From a bacterium (GTDB lineage: Bacteria; CLD3; SB21), in NCBI GenBank assembly GCA_013360215.1, contig JABWCP010000031.1:1-43529 (forward strand): DNA of 43,529 nucleotides, written 5' to 3'. Under the pieces are notes generated by a model that made no database searches, was not told where the DNA came from, and saw nothing but the letters and a program-made list of their open reading frames with translations. Below, in pieces: positions 7,796 through 16,230 of this stretch. A program made the translations under genes and the position numbers. Each line of letters begins with the position of its first letter. The first letter of the stretch is position 1.

Positions 7796-8587
7796 TTATT
7801 TTTGAGATAACATACTGGTCAATGCGCGACGATTGAGCCCAAAGACGGTTTGTGAATACGCAAAGGTATCCTGTATCGCGCGAATAATGCGCGGCACTTC
7901 GTCGGCCATAGATTTATCTTTAATATCCTGTAGAAAAGCCTGTTTGAGAACGCCGTACGAACATTGCAAACGCGCCATCTCGCTCATCAAAAGACGACTG
8001 GGAATCGGAGTGCCGCATTCGGGTAATGTAAGTTCACCGAAACCAACCGGCATTTTGAAACCGCTACGTACCCGTTCGATTGTGCCGTCCACGATCGGTT
8101 CGTAGATATGCGTATTTTTTCCGGTACGACGACTCTCTTCCGCCAAATCTTTAAGACCAATAAATACGCGGCTCAGCGGATAACGCGCCAACTGCCGTGC
8201 ACTGCGCAAAGCGGCTTGCGTTTCGATAACGATACCCACACCCGCGCGCCCGTTAGCCCACTGCAGTGTTTTTTCGATTTGACTGCTTTCGGTTACCATG
8301 GGTAGTAAAATCTCCGTTGCACCGCCTTTGATCGCATCTTCGATCTCACGTTCCGTTCCGGGGCTAAAGCGGTTGATGATGCAGAGGATCGGCGCCGAGG
8401 TGATAGCTCTTATTTTAGCTAAATCGTCAATGCTATCATGTGTGACGGTACCATCCGTAGAGCTTTTACCAATATGCTCCCAATTAATACCGATACCTTT
8501 CACGCCGGCTTGCAGCGCTGATTTTACAGTTTCTTCATGCGTAGAAAAAAGATACAAATCAAAAGTCGGTTCCGTCGCCATGCACAC
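7796..8587 (-). CDS. HpcH/HpaI aldolase / citrate lyase-like family protein
   Basis: The 263-residue TIM-barrel protein resembles the HpcH/HpaI and CitE-like lyases. Metal-ligand candidates are E122 in IVIETQAAL (canonical IET) and D147 in IGLKDLAE (canonical G-x-N-D-L, here with K for N). Other family-like stretches are GGATEILLPMV (88-98) and the early GVKGIGINWEH (28-38). The reaction in this family is cleavage or formation of a C-C bond in an acyl-CoA or hydroxy-acid, but the substrate here is unknown and the K-for-N change makes activity less certain. GGGAG precedes the start. An alternative ATG two codons in (MATE) is equally possible. It is the first gene of the leftward series. Confidence 0.8.
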   Translation of the reverse strand: MCMATEPTFDLYLFSTHEETVKSALQAGVKGIGINWEHIGKSSTDGTVTHDSIDDLAKIRAITSAPILCIINRFSPGTEREIEDAIKGGATEILLPMVTESSQIEKTLQWANGRAGVGIVIETQAALRSARQLARYPLSRVFIGLKDLAEESRRTGKNTHIYEPIVDGTIERVRSGFKMPVGFGELTLPECGTPIPSRLLMSEMARLQCSYGVLKQAFLQDIKDKSMADEVPRIIRAIQDTFAYSQTVFGLNRRALTSMLSQK

Positions 8588-8707
8588 TCCCGTTACGCGA
8601 ACTTATTTCGAATAGTTTTGATAAGCTTTATGTTTATGATAGTAATAAAATCATTACAGATAAGTATAGCGAATATCGTATAAATATAAAAAAACCGCAA
8701 GTGTCGT

Positions 8708-9790
8708 TTATTTAACACCTTTGACGATAAAATAGGATGCGAGTCGCACGCCCTGATGATGCCCCAGCCAACGAATGCCGGTGTCTAATAATCGCGCTAT
8801 CGCGCGACGCACCGTCGGGTGCGGATGACCATAAAAGCCGGAATAAACCGTCGTTTCAAATCCCGCTTCTTTCAAGGCATGAGCGTATACCTGCGGTTCC
8901 AAAAGCCGGTCCGCCCAGTTTCCGTTGCCCGGATCGCACGTATTGGTAGGATGGTCCGGTTTAGGTGGCATACGACCTTCCGTTTTAAAAATTTCCACCG
9001 TTGCGCGAATGTCCTCCGCTTTCATACCGCGTGTGCGCTCCGCTAATTCATATATCGTTTCTTTCTTCAAATCCGAATTTTCAGCGCCGATCATTTCGGC
9101 TCTGATGCGACGATAGGAACGTAAATCATCCCGATCTTTGTGACCCCATTCGGCTTTACGATCCTCGAGTTCGACACGACGTTGACTGGCTTGCAGTGAA
9201 CGGCGAATAGCCGGATTGAGCGGATTGGCATGCGTTGACATGACCAATGACATCGCTTTAGAAGGCAACACCGCGGCTTGTTTAAAAAATAGTTCATGCC
9301 GATAAATGTGTTCCAACACATCGCATGACACAAACGCATCGCAATTTATTTTTTCGCGTTCAAGAAACTGATGAATCGCATCCAGATCGCCGCATACGAA
9401 ATCATTGATAGGGATTTGCCAAAGCTCCGAAAGTTTTCGTACGTCTTGTACGGATGTTTCAAAAATATCATTATACACGACGCGCCCCACACCGGCTGCT
9501 TTGGCTATGCACGAAAGCAAACCGCATCCCCCGCCGAAATCAACCAAAGTACAACGCGCAATGTCATCCTGTTTCTCCAATGCGAGTGCAAGTATATACA
9601 CATATTTCTGAAACGTCGGCGTCAATTTTGCAGTATATTTTTTTAAATACCTTTTATTGTAGTCCGATACGGGCACGGCAGACCAATCCATCGTTTTCAG
9701 TCGCTCGGCTACCACTTCCGCGCCGCGGTTGAGTTGCGTCAATAGGTCGGTGTTATTTTTAACCGGCAATCCCGGAAAAACAAATCGCAT
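8708..9790 (-). CDS. Class I SAM-dependent methyltransferase
   Basis: In this 360-residue protein the SAM-binding motif I (LVDFGGGCG, 82-90) is followed by an acidic strand end (VVYNDIF, 105-110) and a motif-IV-like FVSCDVLEHIYRHE stretch. The N-terminal 80 residues are helical and the C-terminal 150 residues carry an extra region with many charged residues and a final hydrophobic patch (YFIVKG). The methyl acceptor cannot be inferred. The start ATG follows GGAAT. It is monocistronic, leftward and divergent from the M48 protease gene; the 171-base gap between them should hold both promoters, but I see no clear element there. Confidence 0.8.
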   Translation of the reverse strand: MRFVFPGLPVKNNTDLLTQLNRGAEVVAERLKTMDWSAVPVSDYNKRYLKKYTAKLTPTFQKYVYILALALEKQDDIARCTLVDFGGGCGLLSCIAKAAGVGRVVYNDIFETSVQDVRKLSELWQIPINDFVCGDLDAIHQFLEREKINCDAFVSCDVLEHIYRHELFFKQAAVLPSKAMSLVMSTHANPLNPAIRRSLQASQRRVELEDRKAEWGHKDRDDLRSYRRIRAEMIGAENSDLKKETIYELAERTRGMKAEDIRATVEIFKTEGRMPPKPDHPTNTCDPGNGNWADRLLEPQVYAHALKEAGFETTVYSGFYGHPHPTVRRAIARLLDTGIRWLGHHQGVRLASYFIVKGVK

Positions 9791-9961
9791 AATACAGATA
9801 TTCCTTTTTTAAAATCGTCTATGATAATTAATGTCGCAGAAAATGGCGTGATTCGCAAGAATGTATTTCACTGCGTCGATATGAATTATGAATGCAAATT
9901 ATATTTGTAAGTATGGCTGTTTTTGATAAATTGCGCGCGCATGAAAGGAATAAACAACTAT

Positions 9962-11071
9962 ATGCATGCGACAATGGACGATCGAAAATCCTACAATCGC
10001 CAAAAACTGTGGCTCGGCATACTATCCGGTGTATTGAGTTTTTGTGTATTGATCGCGGTTTTTTTTTCCGGTTTGTCAGATACGTTGGCCCGATGGGTGA
10101 TGTCGCAAACGGAGCAACCCTATATACAATTTCTGCTGTATCTATTTACTCTGGGTTTATTGCAAAGCATCGTCACTTTTCCTTTGAGTTTTTATAACGG
10201 ATATATTTTAGAGCACCGATACCGTTTATCCAATCAGTCATTCAAACAATGGTGTGTTGAAAATGTAAAAGGCTTGACGCTGGGTATCGTGATCGGCGTC
10301 CCTTTACTTTTGATCTTTTTTTACACGCTCCGCAACTTTGGATTTTGGTGGTGGCTGCCTTTGGCCGGCGTATTGTTTTTATTCTCCGTTTTGTTAGCGC
10401 GCATTGCCCCGACGTTGATTTTTCCCTTGTTCTATACGTTTAAACCGGTCGAAAAAACAGCGCTCGTCGAGCGCATCACCCGCTTGTGCTTAAAAGCCGG
10501 TTTGCAAGTCCAGGGGGTATTCGAATTTAATCTTAGTAAAACCACCAAAAAAGCCAACGCGGCTTTTGCCGGTATCGGGAAATCCAAACGTATTTTGCTG
10601 GGCGATACGCTGTTAGAACAATTTTCTGACGATGAAATCGAAGTTGTTTTCGCTCACGAAGCCGGTCACTACGCGCACCGCCACATTACCAAAGGCATGA
10701 TCTGGGGCATCCTTTCTACATTCGGCGGACTTTGTTTGACAGCCTTCGTATATGATAATTTATTTCCTATTTTTGAATATACGGATCGCGCGGAATTGGG
10801 CGCATTGCCTCTCATTGCTATCCTGCTGAGTCTATACAACGTTATCACTACACCGGCCGGCCATATTCTCAGTCGTCGGCATGAACGCGAAGCGGACGCG
10901 TATGCACTGCGTGAAACCAAAAACCGTGCGGCTTTTATTTCAGCCATGCAGCGTTTGTCGGATACCAATCTTGCGGATGAGAATCCGCATCCGCTGGTGG
11001 AATGGTATTTTTATTCACATCCCGCGATCGGCAAACGCATTGCCTCCGCGGAAACGATGATATTGGAATAG
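9962..11071 (+). CDS. M48 family metallopeptidase (Ste24/CAAX-protease-like), membrane
   Basis: In this 369-residue integral membrane zinc protease the HEAGH motif (residues 232-236) supplies two zinc histidines and the catalytic glutamate. SRRHEREAD (304-312) supplies the third ligand, E308. Hydrophobic helices are at about 17-36, 56-76, 103-123, 128-148, 245-265 and 280-297. The layout matches M48A (Ste24p-like) proteins, which cleave peptide bonds at or in the inner membrane, often in protein quality control. The ATG at 9962 follows AAGGAA; earlier in-frame ATGs at 9923 and 9941 add residues without family similarity. The ABC-F gene starts 6 bases after its stop. Confidence 0.88.
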   Translation: MHATMDDRKSYNRQKLWLGILSGVLSFCVLIAVFFSGLSDTLARWVMSQTEQPYIQFLLYLFTLGLLQSIVTFPLSFYNGYILEHRYRLSNQSFKQWCVENVKGLTLGIVIGVPLLLIFFYTLRNFGFWWWLPLAGVLFLFSVLLARIAPTLIFPLFYTFKPVEKTALVERITRLCLKAGLQVQGVFEFNLSKTTKKANAAFAGIGKSKRILLGDTLLEQFSDDEIEVVFAHEAGHYAHRHITKGMIWGILSTFGGLCLTAFVYDNLFPIFEYTDRAELGALPLIAILLSLYNVITTPAGHILSRRHEREADAYALRETKNRAAFISAMQRLSDTNLADENPHPLVEWYFYSHPAIGKRIASAETMILE

Positions 11072-11076
11072 CATCT

Positions 11077-13005
11077 ATGTTACAGCTTGTCAATCTTACG
11101 GTCGAATTTGGCGGACGCACGTTATTTTCTAACCTCACATGGAAGATCAATGATCGCGACCGCGTGGCCTTGATCGGTCCCAACGGGGCCGGAAAATCCA
11201 CACTTCTCAAAATCATCGCGCGTCAGCAATCGGCAACAAGCGGCGCCATCGCCCAACCCAAACATTTGCGCGTCGGATATTTGCCCCAGGACGGATTGCA
11301 TGCCCACGGTAAGCCGCTTCTCGAAGAAGTCGTATCGGCATTTGATGAAATCGTTCGTATCAAACAAAGACTCGATGAATTGGAACATGCTTTGCACACT
11401 CTGGATCACGAAGCGCCGGCCTATGCCAGAGCATTGGACGAATACGGACATCTGCATCAGCGCTTAGATGATATGGGCGCGGCCTCCGCCGAATCTAAAG
11501 CCGCCAAAATTCTGAACGGTCTCGGTTTTAAAGAAAGCGAATTTGATAAACTGTGCGAACTTTTTAGCGGCGGTTGGCAAATGCGTATCGCCTTAGCTAA
11601 GCTTCTTTTGCAAAACCCCGATGTATTATTGCTTGACGAACCGACAAACCATTTGGACATTGACTCCATCGAATGGCTGGAGGAATACATCAAAAATTAT
11701 GAAGGCGCCATTTTTATGGTGTCGCATGATCGTTATTTTATAGATAATGTTTGCAACCGTATCGTCGAACTCGAACGCCAAACGTTGACCGATTATGTAG
11801 GTTCTTACGACGACTATGAAGAACAGAAAGCATTGGCTGAAGAACAACTTCTCGCGGCGTACGAACGCCAGCAGGATGAAATAAAGCGTGTTCAGCTTTT
11901 TATTGATCGCTTCCGTTATAAGGCGACCAAAGCCCGCCAAGCGCAGAGTCGCGTCAAGATGCTGGAACGCATGGACCGCATTCAATTGCCTGAGGAAGAA
12001 AAACGGGCCATCCAGTTTCGGTTCCCTCAACCGATCAAAAGCGGACGGGTCGCGCTTGAGATCGCTGGAATACAAAAATCGTACGACGGACGACCGATTC
12101 TCAAAGGTATCGAATTTGCTCTTGAGCGCGGCGAAAAAGTAGCCCTTGTCGGTCCTAACGGCGCCGGTAAATCAACGCTGTTGCGTATCATCGCGGGCGA
12201 TGAAACGCCGGATACGGGTACGATCAAGCACGGTTACAATGTTACGATGGAATATTTTGCACAGCAGCAGTCCGATAAACTGGACATGACGCGCAGTGTG
12301 TATGAAGAAATCGCTTCGGCGGCAACGAATCAACCGCCCCTACTACTGCGTACCATCTTAGGCGCCTTTCTTTTTTCTGGCGATGATATCAATAAAAAAG
12401 TCAAAGTGCTCAGCGGTGGAGAACGCTCGCGTCTCGCCTTTGCCAAAATGCTTCTCAATCCGGCAAATTTTATCATTTTGGATGAACCGACCAATCACAT
12501 TGACGCACAATCCAAAGAAATTCTGCAGGGTGCGCTCACTGATTATGAAGGCACATTGCTCATCGTCTCCCACGATCGCTATTTTTTGGAAAGCCTTGTC
12601 ACAAAGGTCATAGAGGTGCGCGAAGGGCATGCTAAAATTTACCCCGGAACATTTGCTGAATATCACGAACGCAAAGTCAAAGAGCACGCCGAAGCCGCTG
12701 CGCGCGAATCTATCGCTGAAGTAAAAGTAAAACCGATTGTTTCAAAGCCTGAACGCGAGGTTAAAAAAGAACCGGTCAAAGCCGACCAACAAGCCAAACG
12801 TAAACGCGAAAAACAATTGGGCCAAATCGAAAGCGATATTCAAAAAGCCGAAACCCAAAAAATCGAAATCGAAGCTCAGTTAGCCGATCCGCTGCTATAT
12901 AAAAACCCGGATCGTCAAAAAACGGTCCAATCCGAATACAATGCTTTGCATGCACGTATCACGGCGCTGTATGAAGAGTGGAATGCCCTCGCTGCCGAGC
13001 TGTGA
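11077..13005 (+). CDS. ABC-F family ATPase (Uup/YdiF-like)
   Basis: The 642-residue soluble ATPase has two ABC cassettes. Walker A motifs are at 34-42 and 359-367 (both GPNGAGKST), signatures at 164-168 (SGGWQ) and 445-449 (LSGGE), and Walker B blocks DEPTNHLD (187-194) and DEPTNHID (469-476). The inter-domain linker (about 245-300) is rich in basic and glutamine residues, as in ABC-F proteins that act in the ribosomal E site. The last 70 residues form a charged coiled coil like the Uup-type DNA/RNA-binding tail. There are no membrane segments, so it is not a transporter. The ATG at 11077 was chosen over an in-frame start at 11002 that overlaps the protease gene. Confidence 0.92.
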   Translation: MLQLVNLTVEFGGRTLFSNLTWKINDRDRVALIGPNGAGKSTLLKIIARQQSATSGAIAQPKHLRVGYLPQDGLHAHGKPLLEEVVSAFDEIVRIKQRLDELEHALHTLDHEAPAYARALDEYGHLHQRLDDMGAASAESKAAKILNGLGFKESEFDKLCELFSGGWQMRIALAKLLLQNPDVLLLDEPTNHLDIDSIEWLEEYIKNYEGAIFMVSHDRYFIDNVCNRIVELERQTLTDYVGSYDDYEEQKALAEEQLLAAYERQQDEIKRVQLFIDRFRYKATKARQAQSRVKMLERMDRIQLPEEEKRAIQFRFPQPIKSGRVALEIAGIQKSYDGRPILKGIEFALERGEKVALVGPNGAGKSTLLRIIAGDETPDTGTIKHGYNVTMEYFAQQQSDKLDMTRSVYEEIASAATNQPPLLLRTILGAFLFSGDDINKKVKVLSGGERSRLAFAKMLLNPANFIILDEPTNHIDAQSKEILQGALTDYEGTLLIVSHDRYFLESLVTKVIEVREGHAKIYPGTFAEYHERKVKEHAEAAARESIAEVKVKPIVSKPEREVKKEPVKADQQAKRKREKQLGQIESDIQKAETQKIEIEAQLADPLLYKNPDRQKTVQSEYNALHARITALYEEWNALAAEL

Positions 13006-13036
13006 TTGTTTTCGATCTGAAAATTTTTTAAAAGTC

Positions 13037-13070
13037 AAAGCCCCGTAATACATGGTATTATCGGGGCTTT
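13037..13070 (+). terminator. Bidirectional intrinsic terminator-like hairpin
   Basis: AAAGCCCCG (13037-13045) pairs with CGGGGCTTT (13062-13070), and the stem continues with TAATAC (13046-13051) against GTATTA (13055-13060) around a 3-base loop, with one bulged T at 13061. It lies between convergent ABC-F (+) and comF (-) genes. T-rich flanks are short on the + side and longer on the - side (CTTTGACTTTT), so it may serve both directions. Confidence 0.7.
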
Positions 13071-13166
13071 ACTATGAGGAGGAGAGGAAAACCATACGTT
13101 TGACCGTACAGTACTCTTCCAATACGTAATCATACAAGAAAAGTTGCCATCGGGATAAAACGGGTA

Positions 13167-13853
13167 TTAACCCAAGGTGGGACGGCCTACGGTAAGAACA
13201 AATACTTTTGAAGCACCGGCTTTTTTTAAAGCCGCAGCACAGGCATTTGCCGTGGATCCTGTCGTAATAATATCATCCACGAGGATCACGGATTGATCTT
13301 GTACGCTCGCATCAGCCTTCGCTATAAAAACCCCATCCACATTTTTGATACGATCTTCCGCCGTATTCATTTTCGTTTGTGACTCGGTGTGCCGAACGCG
13401 CTGCAAAGTTTCTACATACGATAAACCGGCCAATTGCCCCACGGCACGGGCTAGTAATTCGGCCTGATTGTATCCGCGTTCACGTTTACGAATGGGATTC
13501 AAAGGTATAGCGGTAATCCGTGTAGCTGTTTTTAACATCGGGTTAGTATGCACTATCGGCGCCAATCGGTCAGCAAACTTTGGAATCAGCGACAACGCAC
13601 GCTCGTATTTCAAAGCATGGATAGATTTCTGTAATACCTCATCATAATAATATCCCGCATGGATCGCATCGATCGCGTCGCATCGGAGTATTCCTTCATA
13701 ATCACTTTCGCCGACCGTTTTGAGAGCGTTCCAGCACGACGCGCAAATATGTTTGTCGGCAGGACCCAAACGTACTCGGCAAGCCAGGCAAGTTGAAGGA
13801 TAAAAAAAATCGGCCAGCCAATATAAGCTAATACGCAACGAGGCTAACATCAT
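13167..13853 (-). CDS. comF: ComF family protein (phosphoribosyltransferase-like)
   Basis: This is a 228-residue ComF-type protein. Four cysteines of the N-terminal zinc finger are at C22, C25, C37 and C40. The RKRERGYNQAELLA segment (122-135) and the PRPP-binding motif VDDIITTGST (192-201) are the hallmarks of the family. ComF homologues are linked to DNA uptake in competent bacteria, though many occur in species with no known competence, so the role here is open. Its ATG overlaps the stop of the upstream receiver gene by four bases (ATGA), so it is translated as the third gene of a signalling operon, which is unusual. Confidence 0.92.
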   Translation of the reverse strand: MMLASLRISLYWLADFFYPSTCLACRVRLGPADKHICASCWNALKTVGESDYEGILRCDAIDAIHAGYYYDEVLQKSIHALKYERALSLIPKFADRLAPIVHTNPMLKTATRITAIPLNPIRKRERGYNQAELLARAVGQLAGLSYVETLQRVRHTESQTKMNTAEDRIKNVDGVFIAKADASVQDQSVILVDDIITTGSTANACAAALKKAGASKVFVLTVGRPTLG

Positions 13854-14203
13854 ACACCCGCGAGTAAATCGTTAAGGCGTGCAGAAAATTGGGAACGCGG
13901 CATCACCGTATCGCAACCGGCTTCGGACGCCTTTTGTGCTAATTCAGTTTGTACATGCGAAAAAAAAGCAATGATAGGAATAGACATAGACACCGGATCC
14001 GCTTTGAGTAAACGGATCAAAGCAAACGGGTCTCTTTTTTGGATATTGAGATCTATAAAAATTTTACTATAGCTCTGCTTCAAAAATAAATCGTGGACAT
14101 TTTCATTCGCCTTATCCGCAACGACCATTTGAATGCCCAGCGCACGGGCTTGCGTTTTTATTTTGGACAAAAAAAGTATGTCTTCGACGAAGAGCAAAAT
14201 CAT
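13850..14203 (-). CDS. Degenerate stand-alone response-regulator receiver domain
   Basis: The 117-residue protein has the alternating strand/helix pattern of a CheY-like receiver. An acidic pair E7-D8 follows the first strand (ILLFVED), and the likely phospho-acceptor D51 sits at the end of the third strand (KIFIDLN). The conserved lysine near the C-terminus appears to be lost (VMPRSQF where xxKPF is expected), so phosphorylation-driven switching may be impaired. There is no output domain. It overlaps both neighbours by four bases (kinase stop / this start at 14200-14203; this stop / comF start at 13850-13853), which suggests coupled translation with the kinase. Confidence 0.75.
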   Translation of the reverse strand: MILLFVEDILFLSKIKTQARALGIQMVVADKANENVHDLFLKQSYSKIFIDLNIQKRDPFALIRLLKADPVSMSIPIIAFFSHVQTELAQKASEAGCDTVMPRSQFSARLNDLLAGV

Positions 14204-15348
14204 GCGGATGGCATGGATGAAGGAATGAAAAACTTAAAAGTGCTGCCTTTACCTAATTCGCTTTCGGCCCATATTTTACCGCCGTGCGCTTCAACGGCGA
14301 GTTTGCAAAATGTCAATCCTAAGCCGCGATCCGACTTGAGCCCGCGTTGCTTGAGATCAACTTGTGAAAATTTTTCAAAAATCTTCTCAAGATATTCGGC
14401 AGGAATCCCTTCGCCGGTATCCGCCACCGCAAAATACATGCGATGTTCTGCCGCTTGCCATTCGCACGTCAGGGTCAGTTTCCCGCCTTTCTGACTGTGT
14501 TTGATGGCATTAAAAAGGAGGTTAGCAATGATGCGCATCAGTAAATCGCGATCCGCCCACACCATCACGTTATCGTCACGCAAGTGCATATCCATAACCA
14601 ACTGGTATTTTTCGATCATATATTCCAGTTCGCCGATATTGTGCATAAACACTTCTTTCACAGACACGGCTTCCGGGCGAATCACCAGTTTATTCTCCTC
14701 CATCCGGCTCACATCCAAAAGTTCCGTCACCATTTTGAGTAACGTACCGGTATTATCTTCCAGTTTTTTGAGAATAGAAACTTGTTTTTCGGTCATGTTC
14801 TCGCTCAGCATCGTGAGCAATTCGGTACATCCCATGATCCCGGTTAGCGGGTTTTTGAGATCATGAACGAGCATTTGCGTGAGCGATTCGCGCAAGTGCT
14901 GTAGTTGCAGAAGCTGGTCGTGTTTTTCTTCAAGTGCATCTTGATTGGTACGCAGTTCGTCATGCAAGTCTTTGATACGCATCAGGGAACGAATGCGCGA
15001 CATGAGTTCGGTATAGTTGATCGGTTTGGGCAAAAAATCATCAGCGCCGGCATCCAATGCGTGCGCTTCATCCTCCGGGCGCTGCAAGGCCGTAACCATG
15101 ACCACCGGCAGTAATGCCGTTTCCGGATTGGCCCGCAAGCGACGGCAGACTTCAAATCCGTCCATTTGCGGCATCATGGCATCGAGTAAAACAAGATCCG
15201 GAGATTCTGACGCAACAAGAGCCAACGCCTCTTCGCCGGAATGCGCTGTAATCGCAGCAAAGCCTTTACGAATGAGAAATTGACTTAGGAACCGAACGTT
15301 TAATTCCTCATCGTCAACGACTAATATTTGGTGATGTTGTTTTTTCAT
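14200..15348 (-). CDS. Hybrid receiver-histidine kinase
   Basis: In this 382-residue cytosolic sensor an N-terminal receiver (about 6-125) is intact: D12-D13, phospho-acceptor D56 in LLDAMMP and K108 in LPKPI. After a coiled-coil linker (about 128-155), the dimerisation/phosphoacceptor domain carries H162 (VHDLKNPLTG). The ATPase domain has an N box (NLLFN, 276-280), G1 box DTGEGIP (310-316) and G2 box GLGL (342-345). There is no membrane segment or input domain besides the receiver, so it probably relays a signal received by phosphotransfer. The ATG at 15348 starts the receiver; an upstream in-frame ATG at 15390 adds unrelated residues. It heads an operon with the degenerate receiver and ComF. 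Confidence 0.92.
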   Translation of the reverse strand: MKKQHHQILVVDDEELNVRFLSQFLIRKGFAAITAHSGEEALALVASESPDLVLLDAMMPQMDGFEVCRRLRANPETALLPVVMVTALQRPEDEAHALDAGADDFLPKPINYTELMSRIRSLMRIKDLHDELRTNQDALEEKHDQLLQLQHLRESLTQMLVHDLKNPLTGIMGCTELLTMLSENMTEKQVSILKKLEDNTGTLLKMVTELLDVSRMEENKLVIRPEAVSVKEVFMHNIGELEYMIEKYQLVMDMHLRDDNVMVWADRDLLMRIIANLLFNAIKHSQKGGKLTLTCEWQAAEHRMYFAVADTGEGIPAEYLEKIFEKFSQVDLKQRGLKSDRGLGLTFCKLAVEAHGGKIWAESELGKGSTFKFFIPSSMPSA

Positions 15349-15416
15349 GAGACCGGACACAAGTGTACTAAGTTCGTACACGATAATCAAATAAATTTAC
15401 GAAAGCCCAAATCGTC

Positions 15417-15445
15417 TTGCGCCTATGTCGTATTCCGTTTATATT
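15417..15445 (+). promoter_or_regulatory. Possible promoter upstream of the PASTA gene and polysaccharide locus
   Basis: TTGCGC (15417-15422) and TATATT (15440-15445) are separated by 17 bases and lie about 57 bases before the ATG at 15502. The -10 matches consensus at five of six positions, the -35 at only three. If real, it would read into the PASTA gene and possibly the long + strand locus. Confidence 0.25.
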
Positions 15446-15501
15446 GCGCGCACGTATTTGTTTTTTTCATACACCAGTTTTTTTGTTTGATATACCACCC
15501 T

Positions 15502-16230
15502 ATGCGCCGATTATTTTATTCAGCATTTTATTTTTGCGTCATCGTTCTTTTTTTTGTTCTTTTACTGGATAAATGGCTGATGCCCATGTACGTGGATTTG
15601 GGCAAAGATATCGCCGTACCGGCCGTCACAGGGCTATCTTCGGAAATGGCACAAAAAAAACTTAGTGAATTAGGATTTTCGGTGGTACTAAAGCGCCGTT
15701 ATGATATCTCGGTAGCCCCTAACACGGTGATACAACAAAGCCCGGAAGCGCAAGCGTTGGTAAAAGCAGGTCGTCAGATTCATTTGGTTATCGCGGATGA
15801 CAATCAAACGGTCATCATGCCTTCGCTGACTTTATCCACATATCGTGATGCTGTTTTTAATTTACAATCTATCGGTCTTGCCATTGGCGTACTTGATTCG
15901 GCTTCGTCCAATGAATTTCCTCAGGGCGTTATACTCAAACAATCGATTGAACCCAACACCGTCGTTCGCCTGGGGCAATCTGTCGATCTTACAATAAGCC
16001 TTGGAAATAATATAACCGAATCCAAGGTACCTTTTTTGATCAACCTCAGCCTCAAAGATGCCACAGCTCGGATATCCGATTCCGGTCTGCGACTCGGAAA
16101 AATCGAACGTAAATTTTTGCCCGATTTGATACCTGATACGGTTGTCGGCCAATCGTTGGATTCGTCACTCGTCGTGACCCCACTGACAATCATTGATCTT
16201 ACCGTGAGTTCGACCGATAGTGAACTATAA
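15502..16230 (+). CDS. PASTA domain membrane protein (no kinase domain)
   Basis: The 242-residue protein has one N-terminal membrane helix (about 6-28) and three consecutive PASTA domains facing the periplasm: about 36-99, 104-168 and 174-237. Each shows the pattern of a VP or MP start, a helix with AxxxLxxxG and a final beta strand ending in an I-x-L-x-I/V-type motif. PASTA modules in other proteins bind peptidoglycan fragments or beta-lactams; here no Ser/Thr kinase or transpeptidase domain is attached. The ATG at 15502 follows a pyrimidine-rich leader; an earlier in-frame start at 15328 overlaps the divergent kinase gene. Its stop overlaps the next glycosyltransferase start by 11 bases. 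Confidence 0.88.
   Translation: MRRLFYSAFYFCVIVLFFVLLLDKWLMPMYVDLGKDIAVPAVTGLSSEMAQKKLSELGFSVVLKRRYDISVAPNTVIQQSPEAQALVKAGRQIHLVIADDNQTVIMPSLTLSTYRDAVFNLQSIGLAIGVLDSASSNEFPQGVILKQSIEPNTVVRLGQSVDLTISLGNNITESKVPFLINLSLKDATARISDSGLRLGKIERKFLPDLIPDTVVGQSLDSSLVVTPLTIIDLTVSSTDSEL

Noticed and set aside
8684-8718. Possible terminator for the leftward methyltransferase gene (stem of about 6 bp with a bulge, then seven T on the minus strand)
   Set aside because: The stem is short, bulged, overlaps the stop codon and is separated from the T-run by GCGG; too weak to call.
9791-9961. Divergent gap between methyltransferase and M48 protease searched for operators or small RNAs
   Set aside because: AT-rich with no convincing promoter pair, palindrome or small gene; the short reading frames there have no ribosome site or family pattern.
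10669-10968. Minus-strand open frame of about 100 residues inside the M48 protease gene
   Set aside because: It mirrors the coding frame of the protease, has no ribosome site and no recognisable domain; a shadow frame.
15328-15501. N-terminal extension of the PASTA protein from an earlier ATG
   Set aside because: It would overlap the divergent kinase start and add cysteine- and phenylalanine-rich residues without family similarity; the membrane helix starts right after the ATG at 15502.
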